The notes beneath the pieces are model-generated. The model worked only from the letters and a program-made list of their open reading frames with translations, was not told where the DNA came from and made no database searches. Source: Pseudomonas fluorescens (GTDB lineage Bacteria; Pseudomonadota; Gammaproteobacteria; Pseudomonadales; Pseudomonadaceae). From it: a stretch of DNA of 64,000 nucleotides. Every line of letters starts with the position of its first letter. Position 1 is the first letter of the stretch. The stretch covers positions 62,001 through 126,000 of the forward strand of contig NZ_JAGGOG010000024.1 of NCBI RefSeq assembly GCF_018614655.1, read 5' to 3'. Made by a program: the position numbers and the translations under genes. This document shows positions 26,208 through 38,809 of this stretch, in pieces.

Positions 26208-26735
26208 TTATTGCGGGCTGGCGTCCAGGGGTTCTGGAGTCGGGACCGGAACGGTTTGTACGCCGTCGACGTCTTTCTGGATCTGGTCCAGCAAGGAGCC
26301 TGGCTTGGCTGGCTCCTCGGACTTGGGCTGCTCGACGTTCTGCGCAGGCGCAGTGACGTTGGTGCCGTTGTCCTTGCCCATCAAGGCTTCATCACGGCTT
26401 ACGCCTGGCATGAAGTCACCCGACAGGCTGACGAGCTGGTCATTGCCATTGAAGATGACGCTGACGCGCTCCTGCTGGCGTTCACCGCCACCAGGCTGGA
26501 TGCTATAGAGATAATCCCAGCGATCGGCATGGAATGTGTCGGTCAGCAGGGGGTTGCCCATAATAAACCGTACTTGCCGTCGGGTCATTCCCGGGCGTAA
26601 CTGGTCTATCATGTCCTGCGTGACGACATTGCCCTGCTGGATGTCGATTTTGTAAACCCCGGGGAATGAACAACCGGCGAGTGCGAGCAGTCCCACAAAG
26701 GTGAAACTGGTTAGCAAGAGCTTGGTGTTTTGCAT
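26208..26735 (-). CDS. bamE: Outer membrane assembly lipoprotein BamE (OmlA/SmpA)
   Basis: The 175-residue protein starts at ATG 26735 with a lipoprotein signal, LALAGC, at about residues 17-22. The BamE domain (DMIDQLRPGMTRRQVRFIMGNPLLTDTFHADRWDYLY) follows, then a variable Pro-rich tail. It is a small subunit of the BAM complex that inserts beta-barrels in the outer membrane. It diverges from fur, a conserved pseudomonad arrangement. Confidence 0.94.
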   Translation of the reverse strand: MQNTKLLLTSFTFVGLLALAGCSFPGVYKIDIQQGNVVTQDMIDQLRPGMTRRQVRFIMGNPLLTDTFHADRWDYLYSIQPGGGERQQERVSVIFNGNDQLVSLSGDFMPGVSRDEALMGKDNGTNVTAPAQNVEQPKSEEPAKPGSLLDQIQKDVDGVQTVPVPTPEPLDASPQ

Positions 26736-26833
26736 CGGTGGGCGACTTCCACTATCTTGGCTGGGACAACGTAAACGCCGATCATACCCGTATTAAGAGA
26801 AGCTGCGAAGCAGCATCCGCGAGAAAGCTAACC

Positions 26834-27238
26834 ATGGTTGAAAATAGCGAACTACGCAAAGCCGGTCTTAAAGTGACTCTGCCACGAGTCAAGATTCTAC
26901 AAATGCTCGATTCTGCTGAGCAGCGCCATATGAGTGCCGAGGATGTATACAAGGCGCTCATGGAGTCTAACGAGGACGTCGGCCTGGCCACGGTTTACCG
27001 TGTACTGACCCAGTTTGAAGCCGCAGGGCTGGTGGTTCGTCATAATTTCGACGGCGGTCATGCAGTATTCGAACTGGCCGATAGCGGTCACCACGACCAT
27101 ATGGTCGATGTGGAAACTGGCGAGGTTGTCGAATTCGTCAGCCCGGAAATCGAGAAGCTGCAGAAGGCTATCGCCGAAGAGCACGGGGTCGAATTGGTGG
27201 ATCACAATTTGGTTCTGTACATACGTAAGAAAAAGTAA
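26834..27238 (+). CDS. fur: Ferric uptake regulator Fur
   Basis: ATG 26834 gives exactly 134 residues, the pseudomonad Fur length (MVENSELRKAGLKVTLPRVKILQML). The winged helix covers residues 1-80; the HHDHMVDVETGEVVEF segment carries metal ligands. It lacks the C-terminal CxxC pair of E. coli Fur, as usual in Pseudomonas. It represses iron uptake genes when loaded with Fe2+. Confidence 0.97.
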   Translation: MVENSELRKAGLKVTLPRVKILQMLDSAEQRHMSAEDVYKALMESNEDVGLATVYRVLTQFEAAGLVVRHNFDGGHAVFELADSGHHDHMVDVETGEVVEFVSPEIEKLQKAIAEEHGVELVDHNLVLYIRKKK

Positions 27239-27270
27239 GAAAGCTACGCAGATTCGCTCTGCGAAACGAT

Positions 27271-27296
27271 CGAAGGCGACCTTAGGGTCGCCTTCG
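27271..27296. terminator. Terminator between fur and recN
   Basis: CGAAGGCGACC-TTAG-GGTCGCCTTCG forms a perfect 11-pair stem, 32 bases after the fur stop and before the convergent recN stop. Confidence 0.8.
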
Positions 27297-27322
27297 TGCT
27301 TTCTATTAAGAGGAAATGTGGC

Positions 27323-28996
27323 TCAGACCTTCGTGGTCACCACCATTTTCTTCGCATGAGCCAGGGACTCCTTGGTCAGATCAATACCGCCCAGCATGCG
27401 TGCCACCTCTTCAATCCTTTCGGTTTTGTTCAGTTTGGACACCGCCGTATGGGTTGCATCATTGCCCCGAACCTTATGCACAAACAGGTGCTGATGCCCT
27501 TGTGCGGCCACTTGTGGCAAGTGGGTGACGGTCAGCACCTGTCCACGCTCCCCCAGGCGACGTAACAGTTGCCCCACAATTTCCGCCGTTGGGCCGCCAA
27601 TGCCTACGTCCACCTCATCGAATACCAGCGTGGGCACCCGTGAGGTCTGGGCGGTAATGACCTGGATCGCCAGGCTGATCCGCGACAGCTCGCCGCCGGA
27701 GGCTACTTTCGCCAATGCCTTGAGTGGTTGGCCTGGGTTGGCACTGACCAACAGTTCTACTTGCTCCAGGCCATTGGGTAATAGCTCATTGCTGCTGTTG
27801 GGGTGCAGCTCGATGGTGAAGCGCCCGCCCGGCATGCCCAGGCGCTGGATTTCCTGCTCCACGGCGCTGGCCAGGCTGGTCGCCGCTTGTTGGCGCAGAT
27901 CACTCAGCTGACGAGCCTTCTCCTGATAATGGCGTGCGAAGGAGGCCAGCTCCTCCCCCAGTCGCTCGATGGATTCATCGTTGGCATCCAGGGTTTCGAT
28001 TTCATCCAGCAGCTTCTGCTGCATTGTTGCGACTTCGGTCGGCTGTATACGGTGTTTGCGTGCCAGGGTGTAGATAGTGTCCAGGCGTTCTTCTATCTCT
28101 TGCAGGCGCGCAGGATCGGCATCGAAGTGGTCAAGGAATCGATTCAGTTCACCTACCGCTTCTTCCACCTGGATCTGTGCGCTGGTCAGCAGGGTGGTAG
28201 CTTCATTTAGCGAGCCTGAAGCGTTGTTCACGCTGGACAGGCGATTGAGGCTGGCAGTCAGGGCGTTGAGTACATTGCCTGAGTCACTTTCGCTGCACTG
28301 CTCCACCACCTGGCGGCAAATACTCAGCAGGGTTTCGGCGTTGGTCAGGTTCTTGTGTTCCTGCTCCAGTTGCTCCAGTTCGGTCTCGCCCAGCCCCAGG
28401 CTTTCCAGTTCTTCCAACTGGTAGCTGAGCAGTTGGTGACGGGCGCGCTGCTCGTCGCCGGAGTTGGAAAGGCGCTCCAGCTCCTGGCGGGTCTGGCGCC
28501 AGCGCTGTGCGGCCAATTGCACTTGACGCGCAAGGTCGGTAGCACCGGCGTATTCGTCGAGCAGGCGACGATGAGTATCGGTTTTCAGCAGTGACTGGTG
28601 TTCATGCTGGCTGTGGATGTCGATCAGCAGTTCGCCCAGGGCTTTCAAGTCGCCGAGGGGGCAGGGTGTGCCATTGATATAGCCGCGCGACCGGCCTTCA
28701 GCGGTGATGACGCGGCGCAGGATGCACGGGCCGTCATTATTAAGGTCGCGCTCGGCAAGCCAGGCCTCGGCTTCGGGGATGTCCGCGAGGTCGAAGGTCG
28801 CGAGAATATCGGCCTTGTCGGCACCGGGGCGAACGACTCCATTGTCGGCACGATCACCCAGGGTCAGGCCGAGAGCGTCGAGCATGATCGACTTGCCGGC
28901 GCCGGTTTCGCCTGTGATTACGCTCATCCCGCGATCCAGCTCAAGATCCAGGTGTTCGACGATGGCGTAGTTATGTACGGACAGGTGCACCAGCAT
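27323..28996 (-). CDS. recN: DNA repair protein RecN
   Basis: The 557-residue SMC-like ATPase starts at ATG 28996. Walker A GETGAGKS is near residue 30, a long coiled-coil lies in the middle (about 170-370), the ABC signature ASGGELSRISLA and Walker B TLVFDEVDVGIGG are near the C-terminal third. It acts early in double-strand break repair by recombination. A LexA box lies just upstream, so it is SOS-induced. Confidence 0.97.
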   Translation of the reverse strand: MLVHLSVHNYAIVEHLDLELDRGMSVITGETGAGKSIMLDALGLTLGDRADNGVVRPGADKADILATFDLADIPEAEAWLAERDLNNDGPCILRRVITAEGRSRGYINGTPCPLGDLKALGELLIDIHSQHEHQSLLKTDTHRRLLDEYAGATDLARQVQLAAQRWRQTRQELERLSNSGDEQRARHQLLSYQLEELESLGLGETELEQLEQEHKNLTNAETLLSICRQVVEQCSESDSGNVLNALTASLNRLSSVNNASGSLNEATTLLTSAQIQVEEAVGELNRFLDHFDADPARLQEIEERLDTIYTLARKHRIQPTEVATMQQKLLDEIETLDANDESIERLGEELASFARHYQEKARQLSDLRQQAATSLASAVEQEIQRLGMPGGRFTIELHPNSSNELLPNGLEQVELLVSANPGQPLKALAKVASGGELSRISLAIQVITAQTSRVPTLVFDEVDVGIGGPTAEIVGQLLRRLGERGQVLTVTHLPQVAAQGHQHLFVHKVRGNDATHTAVSKLNKTERIEEVARMLGGIDLTKESLAHAKKMVVTTKV

Positions 28997-29020
28997 GACG
29001 GCCGCTCCCAGGCTTTATGT

Positions 29021-29036
29021 CTGGTTATTTATACAG
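29021..29036 (-). promoter_or_regulatory. LexA (SOS) box of recN
   Basis: On the minus strand this reads CTGTATAAATAACCAG, matching CTG-N10-CAG with an AT-rich core close to CTGTATATAATAATACAG. It lies 25 bases before the recN start. Confidence 0.85.
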
Positions 29037-29168
29037 TGTTTTGTTTGATGCTGACAATCCTGGCACTTAGCTCGATTTGCTTGATCGGTTTGTTTTTTTA
29101 GCGCAAAGAGGAATGAGCCGTGAAAATTAATCTGAGACAAGTGAAAGACTTTTGGTAACGCCCCCGCC

Positions 29169-29197
29169 CTTGAACCTGAAAATTGTGGCCCCATATA
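29169..29197 (+). promoter_or_regulatory. Sigma-32 heat-shock promoter of grpE
   Basis: CTTGAA at 29169-29174, a 14-base spacer and CCCCATATA from 29189 match the heat-shock consensus (CTTGAAA, 11-16 bases, CCCCATNT). It lies about 50 bases before grpE. Confidence 0.88.
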
Positions 29198-29249
29198 CCG
29201 GAACAGAAGCGCGAGTCGAGTTCGCGCATGATTTTGAAAGGAGAAATCT

Positions 29250-29810
29250 ATGGCTGACGAACAGACGCAGGATACGCAAAATCCAGACGCCAATCAGGCA
29301 GCAGGTGAAGACCTGGCCGCTCGTGTACAAGTGCTCGAAGAGCAATTGGCTGGCGCACAGGATCAATCGTTGCGTGTTGCCGCCGATCTGCAGAACGTCC
29401 GCCGCCGCGCCGAGCAGGATGTAGAAAAAGCTCACAAGTTTGCCCTGGAAAAATTTGCCGGTGATCTGTTGCCGATCATCGACAGCCTGGAGCGTGGCCT
29501 TGAGTTGTCCAACCCGGACGACGAAAACATCCGCCCAATGCGCGAAGGGATCGAACTGACCCTGAAAATGTTCCAGGACACTCTGAAGCGTTATCAGTTG
29601 GAAGCCATCGATCCACAAGGCGGCGAACCGTTCAATGCCGAGCATCATCAAGCGATGGCGATGCAGGAAAACGCTGATCTTGAGCCGAACAGCGTATTGA
29701 AGGTGTTCCAGAAGGGTTACCAGCTCAACGGTCGCTTGCTGCGCCCGGCAATGGTTGTGGTGAGCAAGGCTCCTGCACCTGTTGCACCTTCGATTGATGA
29801 GCAGGCTTGA
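29250..29810 (+). CDS. grpE: Nucleotide exchange factor GrpE
   Basis: ATG 29250 follows AAAGGAG. The 186-residue protein has an acidic start, a long coiled-coil (residues about 25-70), the helix bundle, and the C-terminal beta-wing with the family signature (NAEHHQAMAMQENADLEPNSVLKVFQKGYQLNGRLLRPAMVVV). It removes ADP from DnaK. First gene of grpE-dnaK-dnaJ, under a sigma-32 promoter. Confidence 0.97.
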   Translation: MADEQTQDTQNPDANQAAGEDLAARVQVLEEQLAGAQDQSLRVAADLQNVRRRAEQDVEKAHKFALEKFAGDLLPIIDSLERGLELSNPDDENIRPMREGIELTLKMFQDTLKRYQLEAIDPQGGEPFNAEHHQAMAMQENADLEPNSVLKVFQKGYQLNGRLLRPAMVVVSKAPAPVAPSIDEQA

Positions 29811-29834
29811 AATAAGTCGTAACGGCCCCATCTA
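29806..29834 (+). promoter_or_regulatory. Sigma-32 heat-shock promoter of dnaK
   Basis: CTTGAAA (29806-29812) overlaps the grpE stop codon; after 13 bases comes CCCCATCTA (29826-29834). This is a near-consensus sigma-32 promoter about 78 bases before dnaK. Confidence 0.88.
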
Positions 29835-29912
29835 TAAGTCAAGCGTTTAAGTACTGCCGCAGTTAGCCACCACTGCTGCGGCAACAAAATCTAAGTTTCG
29901 GGAGAGTAAATC

Positions 29913-31829
29913 ATGGGCAAAATTATCGGTATCGACCTGGGGACTACCAACTCCTGCGTCTCCGTGCTGGAAAACGGCGTATCCAAAGTTATTGAAAACG
30001 CTGAAGGCGCGCGCACCACTCCGTCCATCGTGGCTTATGCCAACGACGGCGAAATCCTGGTGGGCCAGTCCGCCAAGCGTCAAGCTGTGACCAATCCGCA
30101 TAACACCCTGTACGCGGTGAAGCGTCTGATCGGTCGTAAGTTCGACGAAGAAGTCGTACAGAAAGACATCAAGATGGTCCCTTACAAAATCGCCAAGGCT
30201 GACAACGGTGACGCCTGGGTTGAAGTAAACGGTCAGAAAATGTCGCCGCCGCAAATCTCGGCTGAAATCTTGAAAAAGATGAAGAAAACTGCCGAAGACT
30301 ACCTCGGTGAAGCAGTGACCGAAGCGGTAATCACCGTTCCGGCCTACTTCAACGACAGCCAACGCCAAGCGACCAAAGACGCCGGCCGTATTGCTGGCCT
30401 GGACGTGAAACGTATCATCAACGAACCTACCGCAGCCGCTCTGGCCTACGGTATGGACAAGGCCAAGGGCGATCACACCGTGATCGTTTACGACCTGGGT
30501 GGCGGTACTTTCGACGTTTCCGTGATCGAAATCGCTGAAGTCGATGGCGAGCACCAGTTCGAAGTGTTGGCCACTAACGGCGACACCTTCCTGGGCGGCG
30601 AAGACTTTGACATTCGTCTGATCGACTATCTCGTTGACGAATTCAAGAAAGAAAGCGGCATGAACCTCAAGGGTGACCCGCTGGCGATGCAGCGCCTGAA
30701 AGAAGCCGCTGAGAAAGCCAAGATCGAACTGTCTTCGAGCAATTCGACCGACGTTAACCTGCCGTACATCACTGCAGACGCCACCGGTCCCAAGCACTTG
30801 AACGTGAAAATCTCCCGCGCCAAGCTGGAAGCGCTGGTAGAAGACTTGGTTCAACGCACCATCGAGCCTTGCCGCATCGCGCTGAAAGACTCGGGTATCG
30901 ACGTTGGTTCGATCAACGACGTGATCCTGGTAGGCGGTCAGACCCGTATGCCGCTGGTTCAGAAGCTGGTCACCGAGTTCTTCGGTAAAGAAGCGCGTAA
31001 AGACGTTAACCCGGACGAAGCGGTTGCCATGGGTGCTGCCATCCAGGGCGCGGTATTGGCCGGTGACGTGAAAGACGTGCTGCTGCTGGACGTAAGCCCG
31101 CTGACCCTGGGTATCGAAACCATGGGTGGCGTGATGACTGCGCTGATCGAGAAAAACACCACGATTCCTACCAAGAAATCCCAAGTGTTCTCGACTGCCG
31201 ACGACAACCAGGGCGCTGTGACCATTCACGTGCTGCAAGGTGAGCGTAAGCAAGCCGGTCAGAACAAGTCCCTGGGCAAGTTCGACCTGGCCGAGATTCC
31301 ACCAGCGCCACGTGGCGTGCCACAAATCGAAGTGACCTTCGACATCGACGCCAACGGCATCCTGCACGTAGGCGCCAAAGACAAGGCCACAGGCAAGACT
31401 CAGTCGATCGTGATCAAGGCTAACTCGGGTCTGTCCGAGGAAGAAATTCAGCAGATGATCCGTGATGCTGAAGCCAACGCTGACGAAGACCGCAAGTTCG
31501 AAGAGTTGGCCGCTGCCCGTAACCAGGGTGATGCACTGGTTCATTCGACTCGTAAAATGGTCGCGGATGCTGGCGACAAGGTTACTGCTGAAGAGAAGGC
31601 TGCGATCGAAGCTGCAGTGGTTGCCCTGGAAGCTGCCGTTAAAGGCGACGACAAGGCTGCCATTGAAGCCAAGGTTGAGGAACTGTCGAAAGTTTCCGCG
31701 CCAGTGGCCCAGAAGATGTATGCCGAACAAGGCCAGCCGGCTGATGGCGCTGCACACCAGGCAGAACCTGAAGCCAAGCACGACGATGTTGTCGATGCCG
31801 AGTTCGAAGAAGTCAAAGACCAGAAGTAA
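29913..31829 (+). CDS. dnaK: Chaperone DnaK (Hsp70)
   Basis: The 638-residue protein starts at ATG 29913 after GGGAG. The N-terminal ATPase domain opens with KIIGIDLGTTNSC and includes VYDLGGGTFDVS and VILVGGQTRMP; the substrate-binding domain follows from about residue 390, ending in a helical lid and the acidic tail DDVVDAEFEEVKDQK. With DnaJ and GrpE it folds and protects proteins under heat stress. Confidence 0.98.
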   Translation: MGKIIGIDLGTTNSCVSVLENGVSKVIENAEGARTTPSIVAYANDGEILVGQSAKRQAVTNPHNTLYAVKRLIGRKFDEEVVQKDIKMVPYKIAKADNGDAWVEVNGQKMSPPQISAEILKKMKKTAEDYLGEAVTEAVITVPAYFNDSQRQATKDAGRIAGLDVKRIINEPTAAALAYGMDKAKGDHTVIVYDLGGGTFDVSVIEIAEVDGEHQFEVLATNGDTFLGGEDFDIRLIDYLVDEFKKESGMNLKGDPLAMQRLKEAAEKAKIELSSSNSTDVNLPYITADATGPKHLNVKISRAKLEALVEDLVQRTIEPCRIALKDSGIDVGSINDVILVGGQTRMPLVQKLVTEFFGKEARKDVNPDEAVAMGAAIQGAVLAGDVKDVLLLDVSPLTLGIETMGGVMTALIEKNTTIPTKKSQVFSTADDNQGAVTIHVLQGERKQAGQNKSLGKFDLAEIPPAPRGVPQIEVTFDIDANGILHVGAKDKATGKTQSIVIKANSGLSEEEIQQMIRDAEANADEDRKFEELAAARNQGDALVHSTRKMVADAGDKVTAEEKAAIEAAVVALEAAVKGDDKAAIEAKVEELSKVSAPVAQKMYAEQGQPADGAAHQAEPEAKHDDVVDAEFEEVKDQK

Positions 31830-32144
31830 CTTGGTCGCCCGGTTGACCGCTCACAAGCGGTGACTGGTAGGATGTCGCCGCGCGGGAGCTTGCTCCCGCG
31901 TTGGCGTGTCTGGGGTAAGCGAATTTTTACAGCATGCGACAACGCTCGGATGCTGGCGGTGTGATCGGGAATGCTCCTGCTTTCCGAGCGACAGTACCGC
32001 GTTTTTAGCTGGGTCTCGGCTGAAAGCAGTAAAGACCAGGATCGTTGAATTGACGTGAGTTGGGTCCGGGCCTGTATTGGGGCTCAACGAGTTTGGCAAG
32101 GCTCAGGAGGGTTTTGCCGAACGTCCTTAAGAGTGCAAAGACTT
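31830..32144. other. dnaK-dnaJ intergenic region
   Basis: A REP-like hairpin is the only clear element (31881-31900). No convincing sigma-32 promoter was seen ahead of dnaJ, so dnaJ may be read through from dnaK or from an ordinary promoter here. Confidence 0.5.
31881..31900. repeat. REP-like inverted repeat
   Basis: CGCGGGAGC-TT-GCTCCCGCG is a perfect nine-pair palindrome of the GGGAGC...GCTCCC type common between genes in fluorescent pseudomonads. Confidence 0.7.
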
Positions 32145-33269
32145 ATGGCAAAGCGTGACTATTACGAAGTATTGGGTGTGGAGCGCGGCTCCAGCGAGGC
32201 GGACCTGAAAAAGGCCTACCGTCGCTTGGCGATGAAGCACCACCCGGACCGTAATCCGGATAACAAAGAATCCGAAGATTTGTTCAAAGAGGCCAATGAA
32301 GCCTACGAATGCCTGTGTGATCCGAACAAGCGGGCGGCCTACGATCAGTATGGTCACGCGGGTGTCGATCCAAGCATGGGCGGCGGCGGTGCCGGTTTCG
32401 GTGGCCAGAACTTCTCCGACATTTTCGGCGACGTGTTCAGCGACTTCTTTGGTGGCGGCCGCGGTGGCCAGCGTGGCGGTGCCCAGCGTGGCAGTGACTT
32501 GCGCTACACCCTGGAGCTGAATCTTGAAGAAGCGGTGCGTGGCACCAGCGTCAATATTCGCGTTCCGACGCTGGTCAACTGCAAGCCGTGTGATGGTTCG
32601 GGTGCCAAGAAAGGTTCCTCGCCGATCACTTGCCCGACCTGTGGCGGTATTGGCCAGGTACGCATGCAGCAAGGCTTCTTCTCGGTGCAGCAAACCTGCC
32701 CGCGCTGCCATGGTCAAGGCAAGATCATTTCCGACCCGTGCGACTCCTGTCACGGCGAAGGGCGTGTCGAAGAGTACAAGACCCTCTCGGTGAAAGTGCC
32801 GGCGGGTGTTGATACCGGCGACCGCATTCGTCTGTCGGGTGAGGGCGAGGCGGGGACTCAGGGCGGCCCGACGGGCGACCTGTACGTGGTGATCAACGTG
32901 CGTGAGCACTCGATCTTCCAGCGCGACGGCAAGCATCTGTTCTGTGAAGTGCCGATCAGTTTTGTCGATGCGGCCTTGGGTGGCGAGCTGGAGATTCCGA
33001 CGCTGGATGGTCGAGTCAAGCTCAAGATCCCTGAGGGGACGCAGACCGGCAAGCAGTTCCGTATCCGCGGCAAAGGTGTTGCGCCGGTGCGCGGTGGCGG
33101 TGCTGGCGACTTGATGTGCCGTGTGGCGGTAGAGACTCCAGTCAATCTGGGTCGCCGTCAGCGGGAGCTGTTGGAGGAGTTCCGTAGCTCCCTGGCAGGC
33201 GATGACACTCATTCGCCAAAAACCACTGGCTGGTTCGAAGGCGTGAAGCGCTTCTTCGGCGACCTGTAA
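32145..33269 (+). CDS. dnaJ: Chaperone DnaJ (Hsp40)
   Basis: ATG 32145 gives the usual 374 residues. It has a J domain with HPD (KHHPDRN, about residues 32-36), a Gly/Phe-rich linker (residues 75-115), four zinc-binding CxxCxGxG repeats (CKPCDGSG, CPTCGGIG, CPRCHGQG, CDSCHGEG) and the C-terminal beta domains. It delivers substrates to DnaK and stimulates its ATPase. Confidence 0.98.
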   Translation: MAKRDYYEVLGVERGSSEADLKKAYRRLAMKHHPDRNPDNKESEDLFKEANEAYECLCDPNKRAAYDQYGHAGVDPSMGGGGAGFGGQNFSDIFGDVFSDFFGGGRGGQRGGAQRGSDLRYTLELNLEEAVRGTSVNIRVPTLVNCKPCDGSGAKKGSSPITCPTCGGIGQVRMQQGFFSVQQTCPRCHGQGKIISDPCDSCHGEGRVEEYKTLSVKVPAGVDTGDRIRLSGEGEAGTQGGPTGDLYVVINVREHSIFQRDGKHLFCEVPISFVDAALGGELEIPTLDGRVKLKIPEGTQTGKQFRIRGKGVAPVRGGGAGDLMCRVAVETPVNLGRRQRELLEEFRSSLAGDDTHSPKTTGWFEGVKRFFGDL

Positions 33270-33279
33270 GGAAGTGAGT

Positions 33280-34086
33280 ATGCGACGTATCGCGGTGATG
33301 GGCGCTGCCGGGCGCATGGGCAAGACCCTGGTCGAAGCAGTGCAGCAGCGTTCGCCGGCCTCCGGGCTGACGGCAGCAATTGTTCGTCCCGGCAGTACCT
33401 TGATTGGTGCGGATGCTGGCGAGTTGGCGTCCCTGGGGCGGATTGGTGTTTCGTTGTCCGGCAACCTGGAGCAGGTCGCTGATGAGTTCGACGTGCTGAT
33501 CGACTTTACTCTGCCTGAAGTGATGCTGAAAAACCTGGCGTTCTGTCGCAAGGCGGGCAAGGCCATGGTAATCGGTACCACTGGTTTGAGTGCGGAGCAG
33601 AAGCAGCTGCTGGTCGAGGCGGGCAAGGATATTGCGATCGTGTTCGCGGCCAACTTCAGCGTCGGCGTCAATCTGTCGTTGAAATTGCTCGACATGGCGG
33701 CGCGCGTCCTGGGAGATGAGGCTGATATCGAGATCATCGAGACTCATCACCGGCACAAGATTGATGCGCCGTCCGGTACTGCGCTGCGTATGGGTGAGGC
33801 GATTGCCGATGCCCTTGGGCGAGATCTTTCGAAAGTGGCGGTGTATGGCCGTGAAGGTCATACCGGCGCCCGTGCTCGCGACACTATCGGTTTTGCCACC
33901 GTTCGCGGTGGTGATGTGGTGGGTGATCATACGGTGCTGTTCGCAACCGAAGGTGAGCGTCTTGAAATCACGCACAAGGCGTCCAGTCGCATGACCTTCG
34001 CCAAGGGCGCGGTGCGTGCGGCGCTGTGGTTGGATGGTCGCGAACCTGGTCTTTACGACATGCGCGACGTGCTTGATCTGCATTAA
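33280..34086 (+). CDS. dapB: 4-hydroxy-tetrahydrodipicolinate reductase
   Basis: ATG 33280 is preferred over GTG 33274 because AAGGA lies seven bases before it; this gives 268 residues. The NAD(P)-binding motif VMGAAGRMGK is near the N-terminus and the substrate/catalytic segment ETHHRHKIDAPSGTA in the middle. It reduces the dihydrodipicolinate precursor in lysine and diaminopimelate synthesis. It follows dnaJ closely in the conserved pseudomonad order. Confidence 0.97.
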   Translation: MRRIAVMGAAGRMGKTLVEAVQQRSPASGLTAAIVRPGSTLIGADAGELASLGRIGVSLSGNLEQVADEFDVLIDFTLPEVMLKNLAFCRKAGKAMVIGTTGLSAEQKQLLVEAGKDIAIVFAANFSVGVNLSLKLLDMAARVLGDEADIEIIETHHRHKIDAPSGTALRMGEAIADALGRDLSKVAVYGREGHTGARARDTIGFATVRGGDVVGDHTVLFATEGERLEITHKASSRMTFAKGAVRAALWLDGREPGLYDMRDVLDLH

Positions 34087-34095
34087 GAAGTAGCT

Positions 34096-34133
34096 AAAAC
34101 GGGGTCCAGGCTTTAACCTTGGGCCCTGTTTTT
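34096..34133 (+). terminator. Terminator after dapB
   Basis: AAAACGGGGTCCA pairs with TTGGGCCCTGTTTTT (two non-canonical positions), ending in a T-run 10-47 bases after the dapB stop. Confidence 0.75.
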
Positions 34134-34262
34134 ACCCGCTAAGCGACGTCCTGTTGCATTCTCCTGCCTTTAAGGCTCTTTAGCGGTGGACCAAAAAAGC
34201 CTTTTTCTGTAAGCTACAGCTTTAGTGTGTCCACTAAAAGCGCGCAGAATAATTCAGTGAAG

Positions 34263-34300
34263 AAGCGGGGTGACGTGTCCATACGTCACTCCGCTTTTTT
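34263..34300 (+). terminator. Terminator/attenuator-like hairpin in the carA leader
   Basis: AAGCGGGGTGACGT pairs with ACGTCACTCCGCTT (one G-U) and is followed by six T, 45 bases before the carA start. A smaller hairpin, CTTTAGTG...CACTAAAAG, lies before it at about 34220-34241. Position inside the leader suggests attenuation of carAB. Confidence 0.65.
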
Positions 34301-34345
34301 ACAACCTGCGATCGCCCTTTCAGGCTTTATTTACGGGAGGTCTTC

Positions 34346-35482
34346 TTGACTAAGCCAGCCATACTCGCCCTTGCTGATGGCAGCATTTTTCGCGGCGAAG
34401 CCATTGGAGCCGACGGTCAGACCGTTGGAGAGGTGGTGTTCAACACCGCCATGACCGGCTATCAGGAAATCCTTACCGATCCTTCCTACGCCCAACAGAT
34501 CGTTACCCTGACCTATCCGCACATCGGCAACACCGGTACTACGCCGGAAGACGTCGAGTCTGATCGTGTCTGGTCCGCGGGTCTGGTGATTCGTGACCTG
34601 CCACTGGTTGCGAGCAACTGGCGTAACACGATGTCTCTGTCCGACTACCTGAAAGCCAACAATGTGGTGGCGATCGCCGGTATCGACACGCGTCGCCTGA
34701 CACGCATCCTGCGTGAGAAGGGCTCGCAGAACGGCTGCATCATGGCCGGTGACAACATTTCCGAAGCCGCGGCGATTGCAGCAGCCCAAGGTTTTCCTGG
34801 CCTGAAAGGCATGGATCTGGCAAAAGTCGTCAGCACCAAGGAACAGTACGAATGGCGCTCCACCGTCTGGGACTTGAAGACCGACAGCCACGCGACCATC
34901 GAAGCCGCTGACCTGCCGTACCACGTCGTGGCCTACGACTACGGCATCAAGTACAACATCCTGCGCATGTTGGTCGAGCGCGGTTGCCGCGTGACGGTAG
35001 TGCCGGCACAAACCCCGGCCAGCGACGTGTTGGCCCTGCAGCCGGACGGTGTGTTCCTGTCCAACGGCCCAGGTGATCCTGAGCCTTGCGACTACGCCAT
35101 CCAGGCCATCAAGGAAGTGCTGGAAACCGAGATCCCGGTATTCGGCATCTGCCTCGGTCACCAACTGCTGGCACTGGCTTCCGGCGCCAAGACCCTGAAA
35201 ATGGGCCACGGCCACCACGGTGCCAACCATCCTGTGCAGGACCTGGATACCGGCGTTGTCATGATCACCAGCCAGAACCACGGTTTTGCGGTAGATGAAG
35301 CGACCCTGCCGGGCAACGTCCGGGCGATTCACAAGTCGCTGTTTGACGGTTCCCTGCAAGGCATCGAGCGCACCGACAAGAGTGCGTTCAGCTTCCAGGG
35401 CCACCCTGAAGCAAGCCCGGGCCCGAACGACGTAGCGCCGCTGTTCGACCGTTTCATCAATGAGATGGCCAAGCGACGCTGA
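34346..35482 (+). CDS. carA: Carbamoyl-phosphate synthase small subunit
   Basis: The start is TTG 34346, fixed by GGGAGG seven bases before it and by the family N-terminus (MTKPAILALADGSIFRGEAIG). The 378-residue glutaminase subunit has the class I amidotransferase domain with the Cys nucleophile in GICLGHQLLALA and the His-Glu pair in QGHPEASPGP. It supplies ammonia to CarB for arginine and pyrimidine synthesis. The leader carries a terminator-like hairpin. Confidence 0.97.
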   Translation: MTKPAILALADGSIFRGEAIGADGQTVGEVVFNTAMTGYQEILTDPSYAQQIVTLTYPHIGNTGTTPEDVESDRVWSAGLVIRDLPLVASNWRNTMSLSDYLKANNVVAIAGIDTRRLTRILREKGSQNGCIMAGDNISEAAAIAAAQGFPGLKGMDLAKVVSTKEQYEWRSTVWDLKTDSHATIEAADLPYHVVAYDYGIKYNILRMLVERGCRVTVVPAQTPASDVLALQPDGVFLSNGPGDPEPCDYAIQAIKEVLETEIPVFGICLGHQLLALASGAKTLKMGHGHHGANHPVQDLDTGVVMITSQNHGFAVDEATLPGNVRAIHKSLFDGSLQGIERTDKSAFSFQGHPEASPGPNDVAPLFDRFINEMAKRR

Positions 35483-35587
35483 GTGAGCGGCCTGAGGGTG
35501 GCCCCGTAAACCGGTGGCCCCCTCGGGCTCTTCAAAGATTGTTCAAGACGGCTTGCCGACTGACCTGCGGATTTGAGTGACAAACCC

Positions 35588-38805
<3,218 letters not shown>

Positions 38806-38809
<4 letters not shown>

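Noticed and set aside
29847..31781. 644-codon antisense open frame across dnaK
   Set aside because: Shadow frame caused by codon bias of dnaK; similar antisense frames lie over carB, ftsH, infB and pnp.
31830..32144. Sigma-32 promoter for dnaJ
   Set aside because: No CTTGAA/CCCCAT pair with acceptable spacing was found, unlike before grpE and dnaK.
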